Shown: positions 43,403 through 52,594 of the stretch, piece after piece
How the letters are laid out: every line of letters starts with the position of its first letter
How positions within the stretch are numbered: the stretch's first letter is position 1
Assembly: GCA_018436855.1 (NCBI GenBank)
Contig: JAHDKO010000050.1
Coordinates: forward strand, 62,001 to 126,000
Reading direction: 5' to 3'
Length of the DNA stretch: 64,000 bases
Source of the DNA: Deltaproteobacteria bacterium
Lineage (GTDB): Bacteria > Desulfobacterota > Desulfomonilia > UBA1062
The notes under the pieces: generated by a model
What the model saw: only the letters and a program-made list of their open reading frames with translations
Databases searched by the model: none
What the model was told of the DNA's origin: nothing
Program-made: the position numbers and the translations under genes

Positions 43403-45646
43403 TCACCGCATGAAACGGGCCCTGCCCAGCGCCATGCCGTTGTGCCCGTAGAGGTTTGCGGGGATTCCCTCTCCCCCCGCCGGGAACACCGCGCCGAGAA
43501 ATCTCCACAGGGCCGTCCACGCCTTCATCTCCTGCGCGCCGGGGAGAGGGCCGGCATCGATGCAGTAATTGAGATAATCCGCGGGATGAACGGGCTCGCC
43601 CGACGCGTTGTGCAGGGTAAGGGAAAAGCCGTAGGGTGTAAGCCTCTCATGGATCGCCTGGATCATCCGGAGGGTATGGAGGTCCACCGCGATGCGATAG
43701 AGTCCGGTCGTATCACCGCGGTCCAGAGGGGTACCCTCCGAGAGGCAGAAGGGGTCCTGGGCGGGGCAGAGATACACGGCCTTGACCCCATGAAGTCCGG
43801 GTGCGCGGGAGTGATCGTAATCGATCCTCACCCCGGAAAAATTCAGGTAATAGTCCGGTCCCAGAGAGGGTGCGATGGTGAGCCCTGTCTCGCAGAGCGC
43901 GTAGATGTCCGCGGCCGTCACATACAGGGATACGAGGGGATTGCCGGGCGGCAGCCGCGAGGTGCCCACAGAGGGTCCCAGCGGCAGGACGTTGTATATG
44001 TCGGAGAAGGTGATGATCCCCAGGCGGCCGGGGAACAAATCACCCCGGATGGCCCCGCTCGCTACGATTCCCACGTCGCAGGGTCTTCCGTTGCCGCGGT
44101 ACGCGCGGGTGGCTGCCCAACGGAACGCATCGGCGACGAGGTTCCCGATGCCGGTCTCCTTCAGGGGAGCCCTTGCCAGGGGGATATCGGTGCTCGACAC
44201 GGGGGTTTCGATGCCGACGCCCAGCCGCGAGATCAGCCTGTTCATCGACTTATGGTGATCCTCCACCAGGGCCTGGATGTGCGGGTCGCCCTGCAATGTG
44301 TCGTTGATGGGGATGAGGGTGAAATCATAGTCCACGATGCGGCCGAGAGACTCGTCGTAGGTAATGTCGAGCCTGCTGAGCCACTTGCCGTATTCTCCCG
44401 GAGAAAAGACCAGGGCGTTGGAGGGGCCTTTGACAAAGGCCTCCTGGGTCGTGGTGTGGTAATGACCCGAGGCGATGATGTCGATGCCTTTCACGGATCC
44501 TGCCAGGCGTGCATCGTCGCCCTTTCCGTCCGGCCGGATTCCGCCGTGGGACAGGGCGATGACCAGGTCTGCGCTGTCATTGTTCCGCAAGTCATCGACG
44601 CAGCCCTGGATAAATTCCGGGTCGTGGTCAAAGGTGACCGGTGATGCCGCATGGGCCCTGTTATCGGCGTCATGGCCCATCAGCCCGATCAAGCCGATGT
44701 TCAGTCCCTCGGAGAGCTTGAGCACGTGTTTGTCCACGACCACACCATCGGCCATGAGCGTCTGGATCCCGTCATCGGAGGTAAACTCTTCGCCGTCGGT
44801 AAACGTGTTGGTCGCCAGGACCGGCACCGTGAGGCCCTCTTCCCGTGCGTTGGTCAGGAGCTGGGCCAGCCCCCCAGGGGACCAGTCGAATTCATGGTCG
44901 CCCAGGGTAAGGGCATCGTAGCCCATGGCCTGGAAGAACTGCAGGACAAGGGGATTGAATGCCGTGAGGTCGTAGGTCGTGCCCATGAGGAAATCCCCGG
45001 AATCCACCAGCACCACCGGTACCCCTTCCTTTGCCCGCTCTTTCCTGACCCGGTCGATGGCCGCGGCCAACCGGGCGAAACCGCCCAGGACCCCGTCTTT
45101 GTCCGTGGTGTCAAGAGGCGTGTAGTCCATGAAAGGACCATACCCGGAGGCGTGGTGATGCAGGTCGGAGGTCTGGAGCAGGGTGAGCCTCTTTTTCTTC
45201 CCGATCGATCTGACCTTGAGAGAGCCCGATCCCTGGAACCGGACATCGGGCGAGCCTGCAACGACACCCTGTATGATCAGCTCTTCTTTCCCCGCGAACA
45301 GATGCGCCTGCACCGCCTGGTTGTCGAACCTCACCGCCAGGTCTTGCACGCCGTCCCCGTCACGGTCTCCGAGAGAGGAAGGTTCGATCTCCGCGGGGAC
45401 CTCGTTCCCCCGGACGAGGAGACGCACCCGGCTCACATCGATCTTGTCTGCATCCGAGCTGTAGGGCGGCGGCAGCTCGATGAAGGCGGTGATGAACAGA
45501 TCCGTGCTTCCGAGCCTCACCGCACCGGGCCTGATCTCGACCGAGGCGGGTATGTCCGCCGGGCCGGCCGCCGGCAGTGAAGCCCCCGGAGCGGGGGCCG
45601 GGAGCAGGCACGCGAGCACCAGCGCAGCCAGAAGACGTATCACCAT
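43403..45646 (-). CDS. 5'-nucleotidase/2',3'-cyclic phosphodiesterase family metallophosphatase
   Basis: 747 aa from an ATG with GAAAGGG before it; an in-frame ATG at 45685 would add 13 non-signal residues. Signal peptide (LLAALVLACLLPAPAPGAS), so periplasmic. After an N-terminal domain of about 150 aa (strands such as DRDGDGVQDLAVRF, like calcium-binding repeats), the calcineurin-like catalytic domain shows TSDLHHH, VDSGDFLMG, LGDHEFDW, SHGG and SGHYHT, the metal ligands of this fold. A C-terminal 5'-nucleotidase specificity domain follows (IVASGAIRGDL, FSDIYNVLPLG). It should dephosphorylate nucleotides for scavenging. Confidence 0.9.
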   Translation of the reverse strand: MVIRLLAALVLACLLPAPAPGASLPAAGPADIPASVEIRPGAVRLGSTDLFITAFIELPPPYSSDADKIDVSRVRLLVRGNEVPAEIEPSSLGDRDGDGVQDLAVRFDNQAVQAHLFAGKEELIIQGVVAGSPDVRFQGSGSLKVRSIGKKKRLTLLQTSDLHHHASGYGPFMDYTPLDTTDKDGVLGGFARLAAAIDRVRKERAKEGVPVVLVDSGDFLMGTTYDLTAFNPLVLQFFQAMGYDALTLGDHEFDWSPGGLAQLLTNAREEGLTVPVLATNTFTDGEEFTSDDGIQTLMADGVVVDKHVLKLSEGLNIGLIGLMGHDADNRAHAASPVTFDHDPEFIQGCVDDLRNNDSADLVIALSHGGIRPDGKGDDARLAGSVKGIDIIASGHYHTTTQEAFVKGPSNALVFSPGEYGKWLSRLDITYDESLGRIVDYDFTLIPINDTLQGDPHIQALVEDHHKSMNRLISRLGVGIETPVSSTDIPLARAPLKETGIGNLVADAFRWAATRAYRGNGRPCDVGIVASGAIRGDLFPGRLGIITFSDIYNVLPLGPSVGTSRLPPGNPLVSLYVTAADIYALCETGLTIAPSLGPDYYLNFSGVRIDYDHSRAPGLHGVKAVYLCPAQDPFCLSEGTPLDRGDTTGLYRIAVDLHTLRMIQAIHERLTPYGFSLTLHNASGEPVHPADYLNYCIDAGPLPGAQEMKAWTALWRFLGAVFPAGGEGIPANLYGHNGMALGRARFMR

Positions 45647-45685
45647 GAGCCCTTTCCCGAAAACCACAGGCATGTGCCGGATCAT

Positions 45686-46057
45686 ACCCGATACAGCCTG
45701 ATTGTCAATTTACCAGTTGGACCCTCGCGCGCCTGCTCCGGGTTCTGGTGAAAGGCTTCCCTGCAAGCAGCCGGAATGAAAGCAGCTATCTTCGGGCAGC
45801 AGGGGCAGGACGACGTCTTTTTTGTGCAGGCCTGACGACTGCCCGGAGGCGTCCTTGAAGGTCGATGGACAGGACGACTTGTCCGCCGGCCGGGCATGCC
45901 GGGCATGAAGGTGAATAAAGCCCTTCAGGGCAGCGGGATGGGTCTGTCGGAGGGCGCGTCCTGGAGACGAAAACCGTTGACTCCCGGCCGCCGGTATAGG
46001 TAAGCTTGCTGATAAACATGATGGGCATGCCGTGTCAGGCAGGATGAGAGGCAGGAG
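45686..46057. other. Intergenic region between 5'-nucleotidase and MltB genes
   Basis: About 370 bases between divergent genes. It contains GC-rich palindromic bits (for example around ggccgggcatgccgggc, 45889-45905), but I see no gene and no confident promoter. Confidence 0.4.
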
Positions 46058-47071
46058 ATGATGGGCATGAAATGCTACGGGGACGTGCGGTCCGGAAAGA
46101 CACGCCGGGGCGGGTGTGTGAAAACGGGCATCGGGGCGTGGATCACCGTACTTGCCGCTGCAATGGTCCTGGCCGCACCTGCGGCGCATTCCCAGACTCG
46201 GGCGGCCTCGACCCCGGCACCGGCCGGGGCGCCGCTGCTGGATGCCAAGCTCTTTGTGGAAGACCTGCTGGTGAGCAAAGGCCACAAGAGGACGCACATC
46301 AGATCGCTCATGCTCGATCCGCGGCTCACCATCGATGACGGGTTCATCATCAAGAACCTGTTTCATTCCGCCCCGAGGCCTTCCGCCAAGCAGCCGGAGT
46401 ATATGGAGGTGGACCCGAAGCTCATCAAGCGTGGGCCGCAGTTCGTGCAGGAGCACAAGGCCGCCTTTGCCCTGGCGGAGCAGCGTTTCGACGCTTCTCC
46501 CGAGATCATCACCGCCATCCTCATCATCGAGACGAAACTCGGCCGCTACCCCATGAAGTATGATGTGTTCCGCGCCTATGCAAGCCTCTGCACGGCGCTC
46601 GACGCCGAGTACCTCGACTCTGTGCTCGAGTCTCGTCAGGACGGTTCGATCCCGGCCCCGGACGAAGAGGTGTACGCCAAGGCACGGAAAAAGGGCACGT
46701 GGGCGGTCAACGAGCTCTCCTGTCTCATCGAGCTTGCCGCCCAGGTCGGGATCGATCCCATGACCGTCAGGGGATCCTTTGCCGGGGCCCTCGGCCCGGC
46801 CCAGTTCATCCCCTCGTCATTCATCAAGTACGGCGTGGACGGCAACGGCGACGGAAGGCGCAACCCCTTTGATATGGACGATGCCATCGCCAGCATCGGC
46901 AACTATCTCAAGCTCAGCGGCTGGAAGGAAGACGCGCCCCTGGAGAAGAAGAGGCAGGCTGTCTGGGCGTACAACCACTACACGATCTACGTGAACACGG
47001 TCATGATGGTCTATGACAGGCTGAAAAGTCTGAAAGACCGGGAGGCCCTGCCGGAAGTCAGCCGAAAGTAG
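46058..47071 (+). CDS. mltB: Lytic murein transglycosylase, MltB family
   Basis: 337 aa. Signal peptide (about 24-46) without a lipobox, so soluble periplasmic rather than a lipoprotein like E. coli MltB. The GH103 fold is visible: the catalytic Glu158 in AILIIETKLGRYPMKYD, and GALGPAQFIPSSFIKYGVDGNGDGRRNPFDMDDAIASIGNYL, the peptidoglycan-binding cleft with its Asp-rich loop. It cleaves the MurNAc-GlcNAc bond of peptidoglycan to form anhydro ends. ATG with AGGCAGGAGA just upstream. The next gene follows 107 bases later. Confidence 0.93.
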   Translation: MMGMKCYGDVRSGKTRRGGCVKTGIGAWITVLAAAMVLAAPAAHSQTRAASTPAPAGAPLLDAKLFVEDLLVSKGHKRTHIRSLMLDPRLTIDDGFIIKNLFHSAPRPSAKQPEYMEVDPKLIKRGPQFVQEHKAAFALAEQRFDASPEIITAILIIETKLGRYPMKYDVFRAYASLCTALDAEYLDSVLESRQDGSIPAPDEEVYAKARKKGTWAVNELSCLIELAAQVGIDPMTVRGSFAGALGPAQFIPSSFIKYGVDGNGDGRRNPFDMDDAIASIGNYLKLSGWKEDAPLEKKRQAVWAYNHYTIYVNTVMMVYDRLKSLKDREALPEVSRK

Positions 47072-47178
47072 CGGCGCCGTCCCCTCTCGTGCCCGGGACA
47101 TCCGTTTGGGGAGAGGAAGGTGATAATTTCAGTTGCATGTCTTGAGCCTTATTCTTTAGAGAAGAAAGAGGAGGTAAG

Positions 47179-48252
47179 ATGAATCAGGCACAGATGAACC
47201 GGATTCCCCTGATCGTCATGCTGGTGTTCATATCCCTCCTCTTTTTCTACCTGATCAGGCAGTTCGTCATGGCAATCCTGCTGGCGAGCATCTTTTCCGC
47301 CATGGCCCAGCCCATCTACCAGAAGTTTGAGAAGTGGTTCGCCGGGAGGAAGAACCTGGCCTCGCTCACCACCCTGCTCATCGTCTTCCTTATCATCTTC
47401 TTTCCCCTGCTTGCGGTCCTGGGGATCGTGGCCCAGCAGGCGATCATGATCAGCCAGTCGGTGAGGCCGTGGATCCAGAAATGGCTGGCCGAGCCCACAG
47501 CCTTCGGAGAAATGCTCAAGGGGCTGCCTTTCTACGATTCGCTGCACCAGTACCAGAACGTCATCCTGCAGCGGCTGGGCGAGGTGGTGGGGGGAATGAG
47601 CAATGCTCTCATCGACTACATCCAGTCCATCACCTTCTCCACCATCTACTCGATCTTCCTCTTCTTCGTGTTTCTCTACACCATGTTTTTCCTCCTGCAG
47701 GACGGGAAGCGGGTTCTGGAGAGAATCCTGTATCACCTGCCCCTGCCCGGGAACATCGAGCGGCGTATCCTGGAGAGGTTTACCTCGGTCACCCGGGCGG
47801 CCATCAAGGGCACGCTGGTGATCGGCGTGATTCAGGGCAGTCTCGCGGGCATGGCCTTCTGGGTGGTGGGAATCGACAGCGCCGTGTTCTGGGGCACGGT
47901 CATGACCTTTCTCTCCATCATCCCGGCGGTGGGGTCCGCGCTGGTGTGGGTGCCTGCGGTCATCGTTCTCGCCTTTTCCGGGGAGATGTTCAGGGCCGTG
48001 GGGCTGCTCGCCTTCTGCGGCCTCCTGGTGGGCAGCGTGGACAACGTTCTGCGGCCATGGCTCGTGGGACGGGATATCCGGTTGCACGAGCTCCTGATCT
48101 TTTTCAGCACGCTCGGCGGAATCAGCATGTTCGGGCTCGTGGGATTCATCATCGGGCCCATTATCGCCGCGCTGTTCGTGACCATCTGGGATATCTACGC
48201 GGAGACCTTCAACACCTATCTGTCGGATCAGCAAAAAGGCGGAGAGCAGTAA
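47179..48252 (+). CDS. AI-2E family transporter (TqsA/PerM-like)
   Basis: 357 aa with about eight membrane segments: two pairs at the N-terminus, a long cytoplasmic/amphipathic middle (about 90-150), then a C-terminal bundle containing IPAVGSALVWVPAVIVLAF and the family motif NVLRPWLVG...LHELLIFFSTLGGISMFGLVGFIIGPIIAALF. Family members are reported as exporters of autoinducer-2 or as Na+/H+ antiporters; the real substrate here is unknown. AGAGGAGG before the ATG. Confidence 0.9.
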   Translation: MNQAQMNRIPLIVMLVFISLLFFYLIRQFVMAILLASIFSAMAQPIYQKFEKWFAGRKNLASLTTLLIVFLIIFFPLLAVLGIVAQQAIMISQSVRPWIQKWLAEPTAFGEMLKGLPFYDSLHQYQNVILQRLGEVVGGMSNALIDYIQSITFSTIYSIFLFFVFLYTMFFLLQDGKRVLERILYHLPLPGNIERRILERFTSVTRAAIKGTLVIGVIQGSLAGMAFWVVGIDSAVFWGTVMTFLSIIPAVGSALVWVPAVIVLAFSGEMFRAVGLLAFCGLLVGSVDNVLRPWLVGRDIRLHELLIFFSTLGGISMFGLVGFIIGPIIAALFVTIWDIYAETFNTYLSDQQKGGEQ

Positions 48253-48353
48253 AGGCGGCCGGCATCTCCGGCAGAACCGGAGAAGAAAACGGGAACGGGC
48301 GCCGCCCAAGCGGACGAGCGCCTGAAATGAGAACCCGTCCCCGATTTCGTTTT

Positions 48354-49097
48354 TTAGTTGACGGATACGATCCCCTCGGAAGGCTGGCTGATGAACATGT
48401 AGTATCCCTGGAGCGCCTTCTGGATGTCGATGCTCTGGATAGCAGTGTCCATCCTGTTTTTCAGATAGGCGCCCTTATCGTCCTTCCTTACCCCGAAGCC
48501 GGCTCCGATGTCGCTCAGCATCCGGTAATGGACGTTCGGAACCTGCAGGCGCTTGATGGTATACATGCTTGAAGCCCGGTCGAACATGAAGGCGTCGATT
48601 TTCCCGGCCTTCAGGTAGTCCAGGAGCTGTTCCAGGTCTCCTTCGACAAACTTCTCCACCGGAATGCCGAACATCTCGGAAAAGAATTCCTTATTTCCCT
48701 CAGGGGCGCCGTATGCCTCCAGCGATCTGAAGCTGCCCTCCGCGATACCCTCCTTGTTCAATCCGTAGATATCCATGATCGTGATGACGGACCAGTCGAT
48801 ATCCTGCGCAAATGCATAGAAATCCTGGGTCTCCTTGCCCTTGGGCGTGTGGCCGATCAGGTCGAGCTTCCCCTCCCTGAGCATGTCCTTGGCCTGACCA
48901 TAGGGCATGATAGTAATGTCGAAACGCAGATCCGAGCCCTTTTCGATCGCCCTGAGCAGGTCGATGCTGTGTCCTCCCCCGTCCTCGGTGATGAGAGGCG
49001 GAAAAGGCTCCAGGCCGACCTTCAATGTTTCGGCCATGAGGGGCTGGGACAGAAAGACTACCAGGATGCCGACAAAGAAAACTCGTGTGAATTTCAT
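48354..49097 (-). CDS. Periplasmic solute-binding protein (SBP_bac_3 family)
   Basis: 247 aa. Signal peptide cleaved near MAE-TL. The bilobal binding-protein fold of amino-acid receptors: LKVGLEPFPPLIT..GGGHSIDLLRAI, the middle MLREGKLDLIGHTPKGKE, and DYLKAGKIDAFMFDRASSMY. It lacks any ABC-transporter permease or ATPase gene beside it, so it is an orphan receptor or works with a distant transporter. The same fold forms the sensor of the hybrid kinase at 28371-30902. Confidence 0.88.
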   Translation of the reverse strand: MKFTRVFFVGILVVFLSQPLMAETLKVGLEPFPPLITEDGGGHSIDLLRAIEKGSDLRFDITIMPYGQAKDMLREGKLDLIGHTPKGKETQDFYAFAQDIDWSVITIMDIYGLNKEGIAEGSFRSLEAYGAPEGNKEFFSEMFGIPVEKFVEGDLEQLLDYLKAGKIDAFMFDRASSMYTIKRLQVPNVHYRMLSDIGAGFGVRKDDKGAYLKNRMDTAIQSIDIQKALQGYYMFISQPSEGIVSVN

Positions 49098-49482
49098 AGA
49101 TATCTCCTCATGTTGTTGTGTTGTTCCCTGATGCCGGATATGTTTCTTACGTCTCTAATCCAGATGCTTCAGTGGATATTTCCCGGGATAGATCCATGAG
49201 AGTACTTTCGGAATAAAGCCCATAATTCATAAATGGTGAAATGAATTTTTTTATGACTTCAGCCGTGAAGGGCGGGGAGAATCGCGGTTCACGGGTTCCG
49301 TGACGTCCATAAAGAGGAATCTGTCCGCACATGCAGCCTTAAAAAAAGAGAGGCTATCCGCCCAAGAAACTGAGAAAGGATCGGTTCTAAAAAAAGAGGC
49401 GGGAAAACAGTCTTTGCATCTCCTGCGCTTCCCTTTGCCCGCCCGAAGGCGTATAAGATGAACAGAGAGAACAGCTTACGAT
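49098..49482. other. Intergenic region between solute-binding protein and nuclease genes
   Basis: A 385-base region between divergent genes. The left part (49130-49260) is AT-rich and probably holds the solute-binding protein promoter on the minus strand. No gene or clear -35/-10 pair identified. Confidence 0.4.
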
Positions 49483-50463
49483 ATGCGCAGCTACGAAAGA
49501 CCGCTCATCTCATGGACCGTCGTGTTCCTTCTGCTCCTTGCCCCTGCGCCGGCGTCTGCCGGGCTCGAGCTTCCGGCCTTCGAGGAGGAGGACCGGATCG
49601 TGCGGCATACGGCTTATACCCTCCAGTACTGTGAAGAATTCGAGCAGGCCCGGTGGGCGGCATATGTGCTCCGGCCGCACATGATATCCGGTGCGGTGTC
49701 CAGAACGAATGATTTCCGGCCCGATCCCCTGGTGAAAACCGGGTCTGCCTCGCCGGAAGACTACCGGGGGAGCGGATTTGACCGGGGGCACCTGGTTCCG
49801 GCGGCAGATATGAAGTTTTCCCGGAAATGCATGAGTGAGACATTTTATATGTCCAACATGAGCCCCCAGAGGCCGGCGTTCAACCGCGGGATCTGGAAGG
49901 AGCTGGAGAACCTGGTACGCCGGTGGGTGCGGCGGGATGGGGAACTCCTGATCGTCACCGGACCGGTCCTGTCGGGCGAAAGCCTCTCCGTGATCGGGCA
50001 AAACCGGGTCGCGGTGCCCGATTTCTTTTACAAGGTCATCCTGGATTACCGGGAGCCCGAGATCAAGGCCATCGCCTTTGTCCTGCCCAATGAAAAGGCC
50101 GGGGAGGACCTGTCCGCGTTCGCGGTCTGCGTGGACAGGGTTGAGGAACTCACGGGCATCGATTTCTACGCCGGGCTGCCCGATGACGTGGAGGAGCGGC
50201 TTGAGTCGTCGCTGGAGCTCGACAGGTGGTGGTTTTCGGGCCGGCCGTTTCCGGGAACAGGCCCGTCACCGGTTGAGGGAGAGGATCTCCCCATAGAAGG
50301 GGCTTTTCTTGAGCGTTGTCGTGAGATCCAGGAGGAAATCGTCCTTGCCGTCCACATCCGCCGGCCAGGCCAGATCGAGCAGTCTCAGGGCATGGGCCTT
50401 ATTGCCCGAATAGATCAGATCGACCATTTCCTGTCCGATCTCCGCGGGCGGGATTCCGGTTAG
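49483..50463 (+). CDS. DNA/RNA non-specific endonuclease (NUC1 family)
   Basis: 326 aa with a signal peptide (cleavage near ASA-GL), so secreted or periplasmic. Catalytic beta-beta-alpha-metal motif DRGHLVPAAD (general base His103) and the metal-binding Asn134 in PQRPAFNRGIW are intact; KVILDYREPEIKAIAFVLPN is the usual later strand. The conserved domain ends near residue 260 (DRWWFSG). Residues 262-326 lie entirely antisense to the convergent gene ending at 50266 and are not like this family, so the original stop has probably been lost and the frame reads into its neighbour. Confidence 0.88.
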   Translation: MRSYERPLISWTVVFLLLLAPAPASAGLELPAFEEEDRIVRHTAYTLQYCEEFEQARWAAYVLRPHMISGAVSRTNDFRPDPLVKTGSASPEDYRGSGFDRGHLVPAADMKFSRKCMSETFYMSNMSPQRPAFNRGIWKELENLVRRWVRRDGELLIVTGPVLSGESLSVIGQNRVAVPDFFYKVILDYREPEIKAIAFVLPNEKAGEDLSAFAVCVDRVEELTGIDFYAGLPDDVEERLESSLELDRWWFSGRPFPGTGPSPVEGEDLPIEGAFLERCREIQEEIVLAVHIRRPGQIEQSQGMGLIARIDQIDHFLSDLRGRDSG

Positions 50464-51228
50464 CCAGCCGTCCATTGTCCGGATACTCTCCGCTATTGCC
50501 TGTACCAGATCTTCGCCCGGGGGATTCTGCTTCATGAGCTCGCGTGCAAAGGCATATGAGGCGCCGTCGTACTTGAGGATGACCCGGGGAACCGGTGAAT
50601 CGGCAAGGTCGCCGGGCCCGTAGGCGAAGGTCCAGTCGTCCATGACCAACTCGAGACCGGGCGAGCCGTCCAGGTCCAGGAAGCGGGCGGACTCACTGCT
50701 TCCCGCATCGATGCTTTGGATGCTGTGGAATGAATCTCCGATCTCGAACAGGTGGAAGGTATGGCAGCAGTGTGACCCCGGGCTCCACTCAGAGATCACC
50801 AGGTCAGGCTGCCCGTTGCCCGTGACGTCCGTCCCCATGAGGAGGAGATAATTCTTCCCCTCGTGGACCTTTGCGAAGCCGAAATTGGACGCCTCGTGCA
50901 GGGAGCAGACCTTAAGGCCGTTTCTCAGGATCTCGACAAACCCCTCGTTCTCATAGTTGGTTATCCGGACCAGGTATTCCTGGTATCGTTCTTCGTCCTG
51001 GCCGATGACTGCAGGCGATCCGTCCGGGTATGACACGGCTCCGCCTGAGGCGAGCAAAATGCCTGAACCCGCCTGCAGCGCCGGCTGATCAAAATGTTTG
51101 TTCCCATATGGATGTTGGCTGCGGTCGGTCATGATGAGGAGGCAGACGAAGACGAACCCCAGGATGGCGATCACGCCCGTTCTCATTCCCGCATCATACA
51201 TTTCCCGGTGAACCTTCTTGCCTTCCAT
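50266..51228 (-). CDS. Hypothetical single-pass membrane protein with FG-GAP-like segment
   Basis: 320 aa from ATG 51228 (the frame is open back to 51345; ATGs at 51231, 51201 and 51186 are alternatives). One N-terminal membrane helix (TGVIAILGFVFVCLLIM) and a large exported part. GTDVTGNGQPDLVISEWS and the later DLDGSPGLELVMDDW are calcium-binding FG-GAP/VCBS-type segments, and SPGSHCCHTFHLFEIGD lies between them. This resembles periplasmic proteins of unknown role in deltaproteobacteria. Its last ~200 bases overlap the nuclease gene on the other strand. Confidence 0.7.
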   Translation of the reverse strand: MEGKKVHREMYDAGMRTGVIAILGFVFVCLLIMTDRSQHPYGNKHFDQPALQAGSGILLASGGAVSYPDGSPAVIGQDEERYQEYLVRITNYENEGFVEILRNGLKVCSLHEASNFGFAKVHEGKNYLLLMGTDVTGNGQPDLVISEWSPGSHCCHTFHLFEIGDSFHSIQSIDAGSSESARFLDLDGSPGLELVMDDWTFAYGPGDLADSPVPRVILKYDGASYAFARELMKQNPPGEDLVQAIAESIRTMDGWLTGIPPAEIGQEMVDLIYSGNKAHALRLLDLAWPADVDGKDDFLLDLTTTLKKSPFYGEILSLNR

Positions 51229-51510
51229 CATTCCATACCATGTTCCGGGGAGCGTCCCTTTTTCCGGTAAAAGGCTGCTCACCGGCCGAATGATTCTCCG
51301 GTATCCCTGCGGCACCTGTCTCGCCGCGATCGGCAGGCTGCGCATTTCCCGGTTTCGCTCCCCTAATCCGTATTATCGGATCCGGGCCTCGGAAATATGA
51401 GAATCAAACAGTTTTTCCATGGAAATCGGATCAATATGGAAGGACGGTGACGGAAAGAGCGGTGATGGATCGGAGGGACCATTGCCCTGCCCCGGATGCA
51501 GTCAGCGGGA

Positions 51511-52272
51511 TCAGTTGAGGTAGGTGCACGCACCCATGAACCGGCCCCGGAAATACTCAGATGAAAGGGATTCCGCGCAGATGGCCTTCCCCGTGCCGGG
51601 CGCGTGGATAAAGCGGTTGTTTCCGATATAGATACCGACATGCGAGATACGGCGGGTCCTGCCGGTGGCGAAGAATACGAGGTCCCCTTTTGCCAGCCGG
51701 TTTTTCCTGACCGGCGTGCCTTCGGAGAACTGTTCACGGGACGTGCGGGGGACGCTCAAGCCGTTGAGCCGGTAGACGGCCAGAACCAGTCCGCTGCAGT
51801 CCAGGCCGTCTCCAGGGTGGGAAGATCCCCACTGGTAAGGAATGCCGATGAAGCTCCGAGCGGTCCGGACGAGATCGTTTCTGATGGATGCCGGAAGTGC
51901 CGGATGTCTGCGGGCCGGTACATAATCGCCCGGGCCGACGATCATGAAGACATCGATGATTCCGGCATCGCGCAGGCCCTTGGCAGCGGATGCGGCCTCT
52001 TCTCTCGTCGGGTAGTTTCCGAACCGGACCTTGAAGAGCCCCGAGCCAGCGGCAAAATAGAAGGCGTCGATTCCTCCGGCTTCCAGCGAGCGGGTGAGGC
52101 CGATCGCATTCTCTATCCGGGAGAACGCCCCTGCCTGGATGGAATAGCCCATGGCAGGCGCCTTGACGGAAGGGCCCTTGCCGGAAGACAGGGGGCCTTT
52201 ATGGGCACACCCGGAGGACAGCAGGAATAACAGTATGACTGCGAGTGCCCATCTCTTGAAAAAAACCGGCAT
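51511..52272 (-). CDS. Lipoprotein with SPOR and NlpC/P60 peptidase domains
   Basis: 253 aa. Lipobox LSSGC (Cys22). A SPOR domain (about 41-115: YSIQAGAFSRIENAIGLTRSLE...VRFGNYPTREEA) binds denuded peptidoglycan glycan strands at division sites. The NlpC/P60 domain follows with catalytic Cys159 (DGLDCSGLV), His211 (SHVGIYIG) and His223 (FIHAPG). It should hydrolyse peptide cross-links (gamma-D-Glu-diaminopimelate) of peptidoglycan from the outer membrane. Monocistronic. Confidence 0.93.
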   Translation of the reverse strand: MPVFFKRWALAVILLFLLSSGCAHKGPLSSGKGPSVKAPAMGYSIQAGAFSRIENAIGLTRSLEAGGIDAFYFAAGSGLFKVRFGNYPTREEAASAAKGLRDAGIIDVFMIVGPGDYVPARRHPALPASIRNDLVRTARSFIGIPYQWGSSHPGDGLDCSGLVLAVYRLNGLSVPRTSREQFSEGTPVRKNRLAKGDLVFFATGRTRRISHVGIYIGNNRFIHAPGTGKAICAESLSSEYFRGRFMGACTYLN

Positions 52273-52412
52273 ATGCTCCCCATCAGACGGATGTCGCGCC
52301 GGTTTCTCTCTTATGAAGGCAAGCCGGCGTTACCGGCTCTATCGACCGGCCGGGGAAAACACATTACCCTTATAAGGGAGGAACCGGTATTTCCGGTATG
52401 ATACGGGTATAT

Positions 52413-52440
52413 TTGAAATTGCAGGCCCGAGCTGTATCCT
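52413..52440 (+). promoter_or_regulatory. Possible promoter for the triple-repeat membrane protein
   Basis: TTGAAA (52413-52418), 16-base spacer, TATCCT (52435-52440), in the 322-base gap between the divergent NlpC and membrane-protein genes. The -10 box is imperfect. Confidence 0.35.
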
Positions 52441-52594
52441 TAACCTACAGGAGAAGCAGACGGGAAACATCCGGACGCGAAAAAAGAAGGCTCTCCTTTA
52501 TCGGTTATCCGGCGCCTGCTGCCTTGCCCACGGTGTGGAACGTACGCCGGGCGGGCAAAAGACAAACAGATGCCGCCCTGGAGAGAAAAATCCT

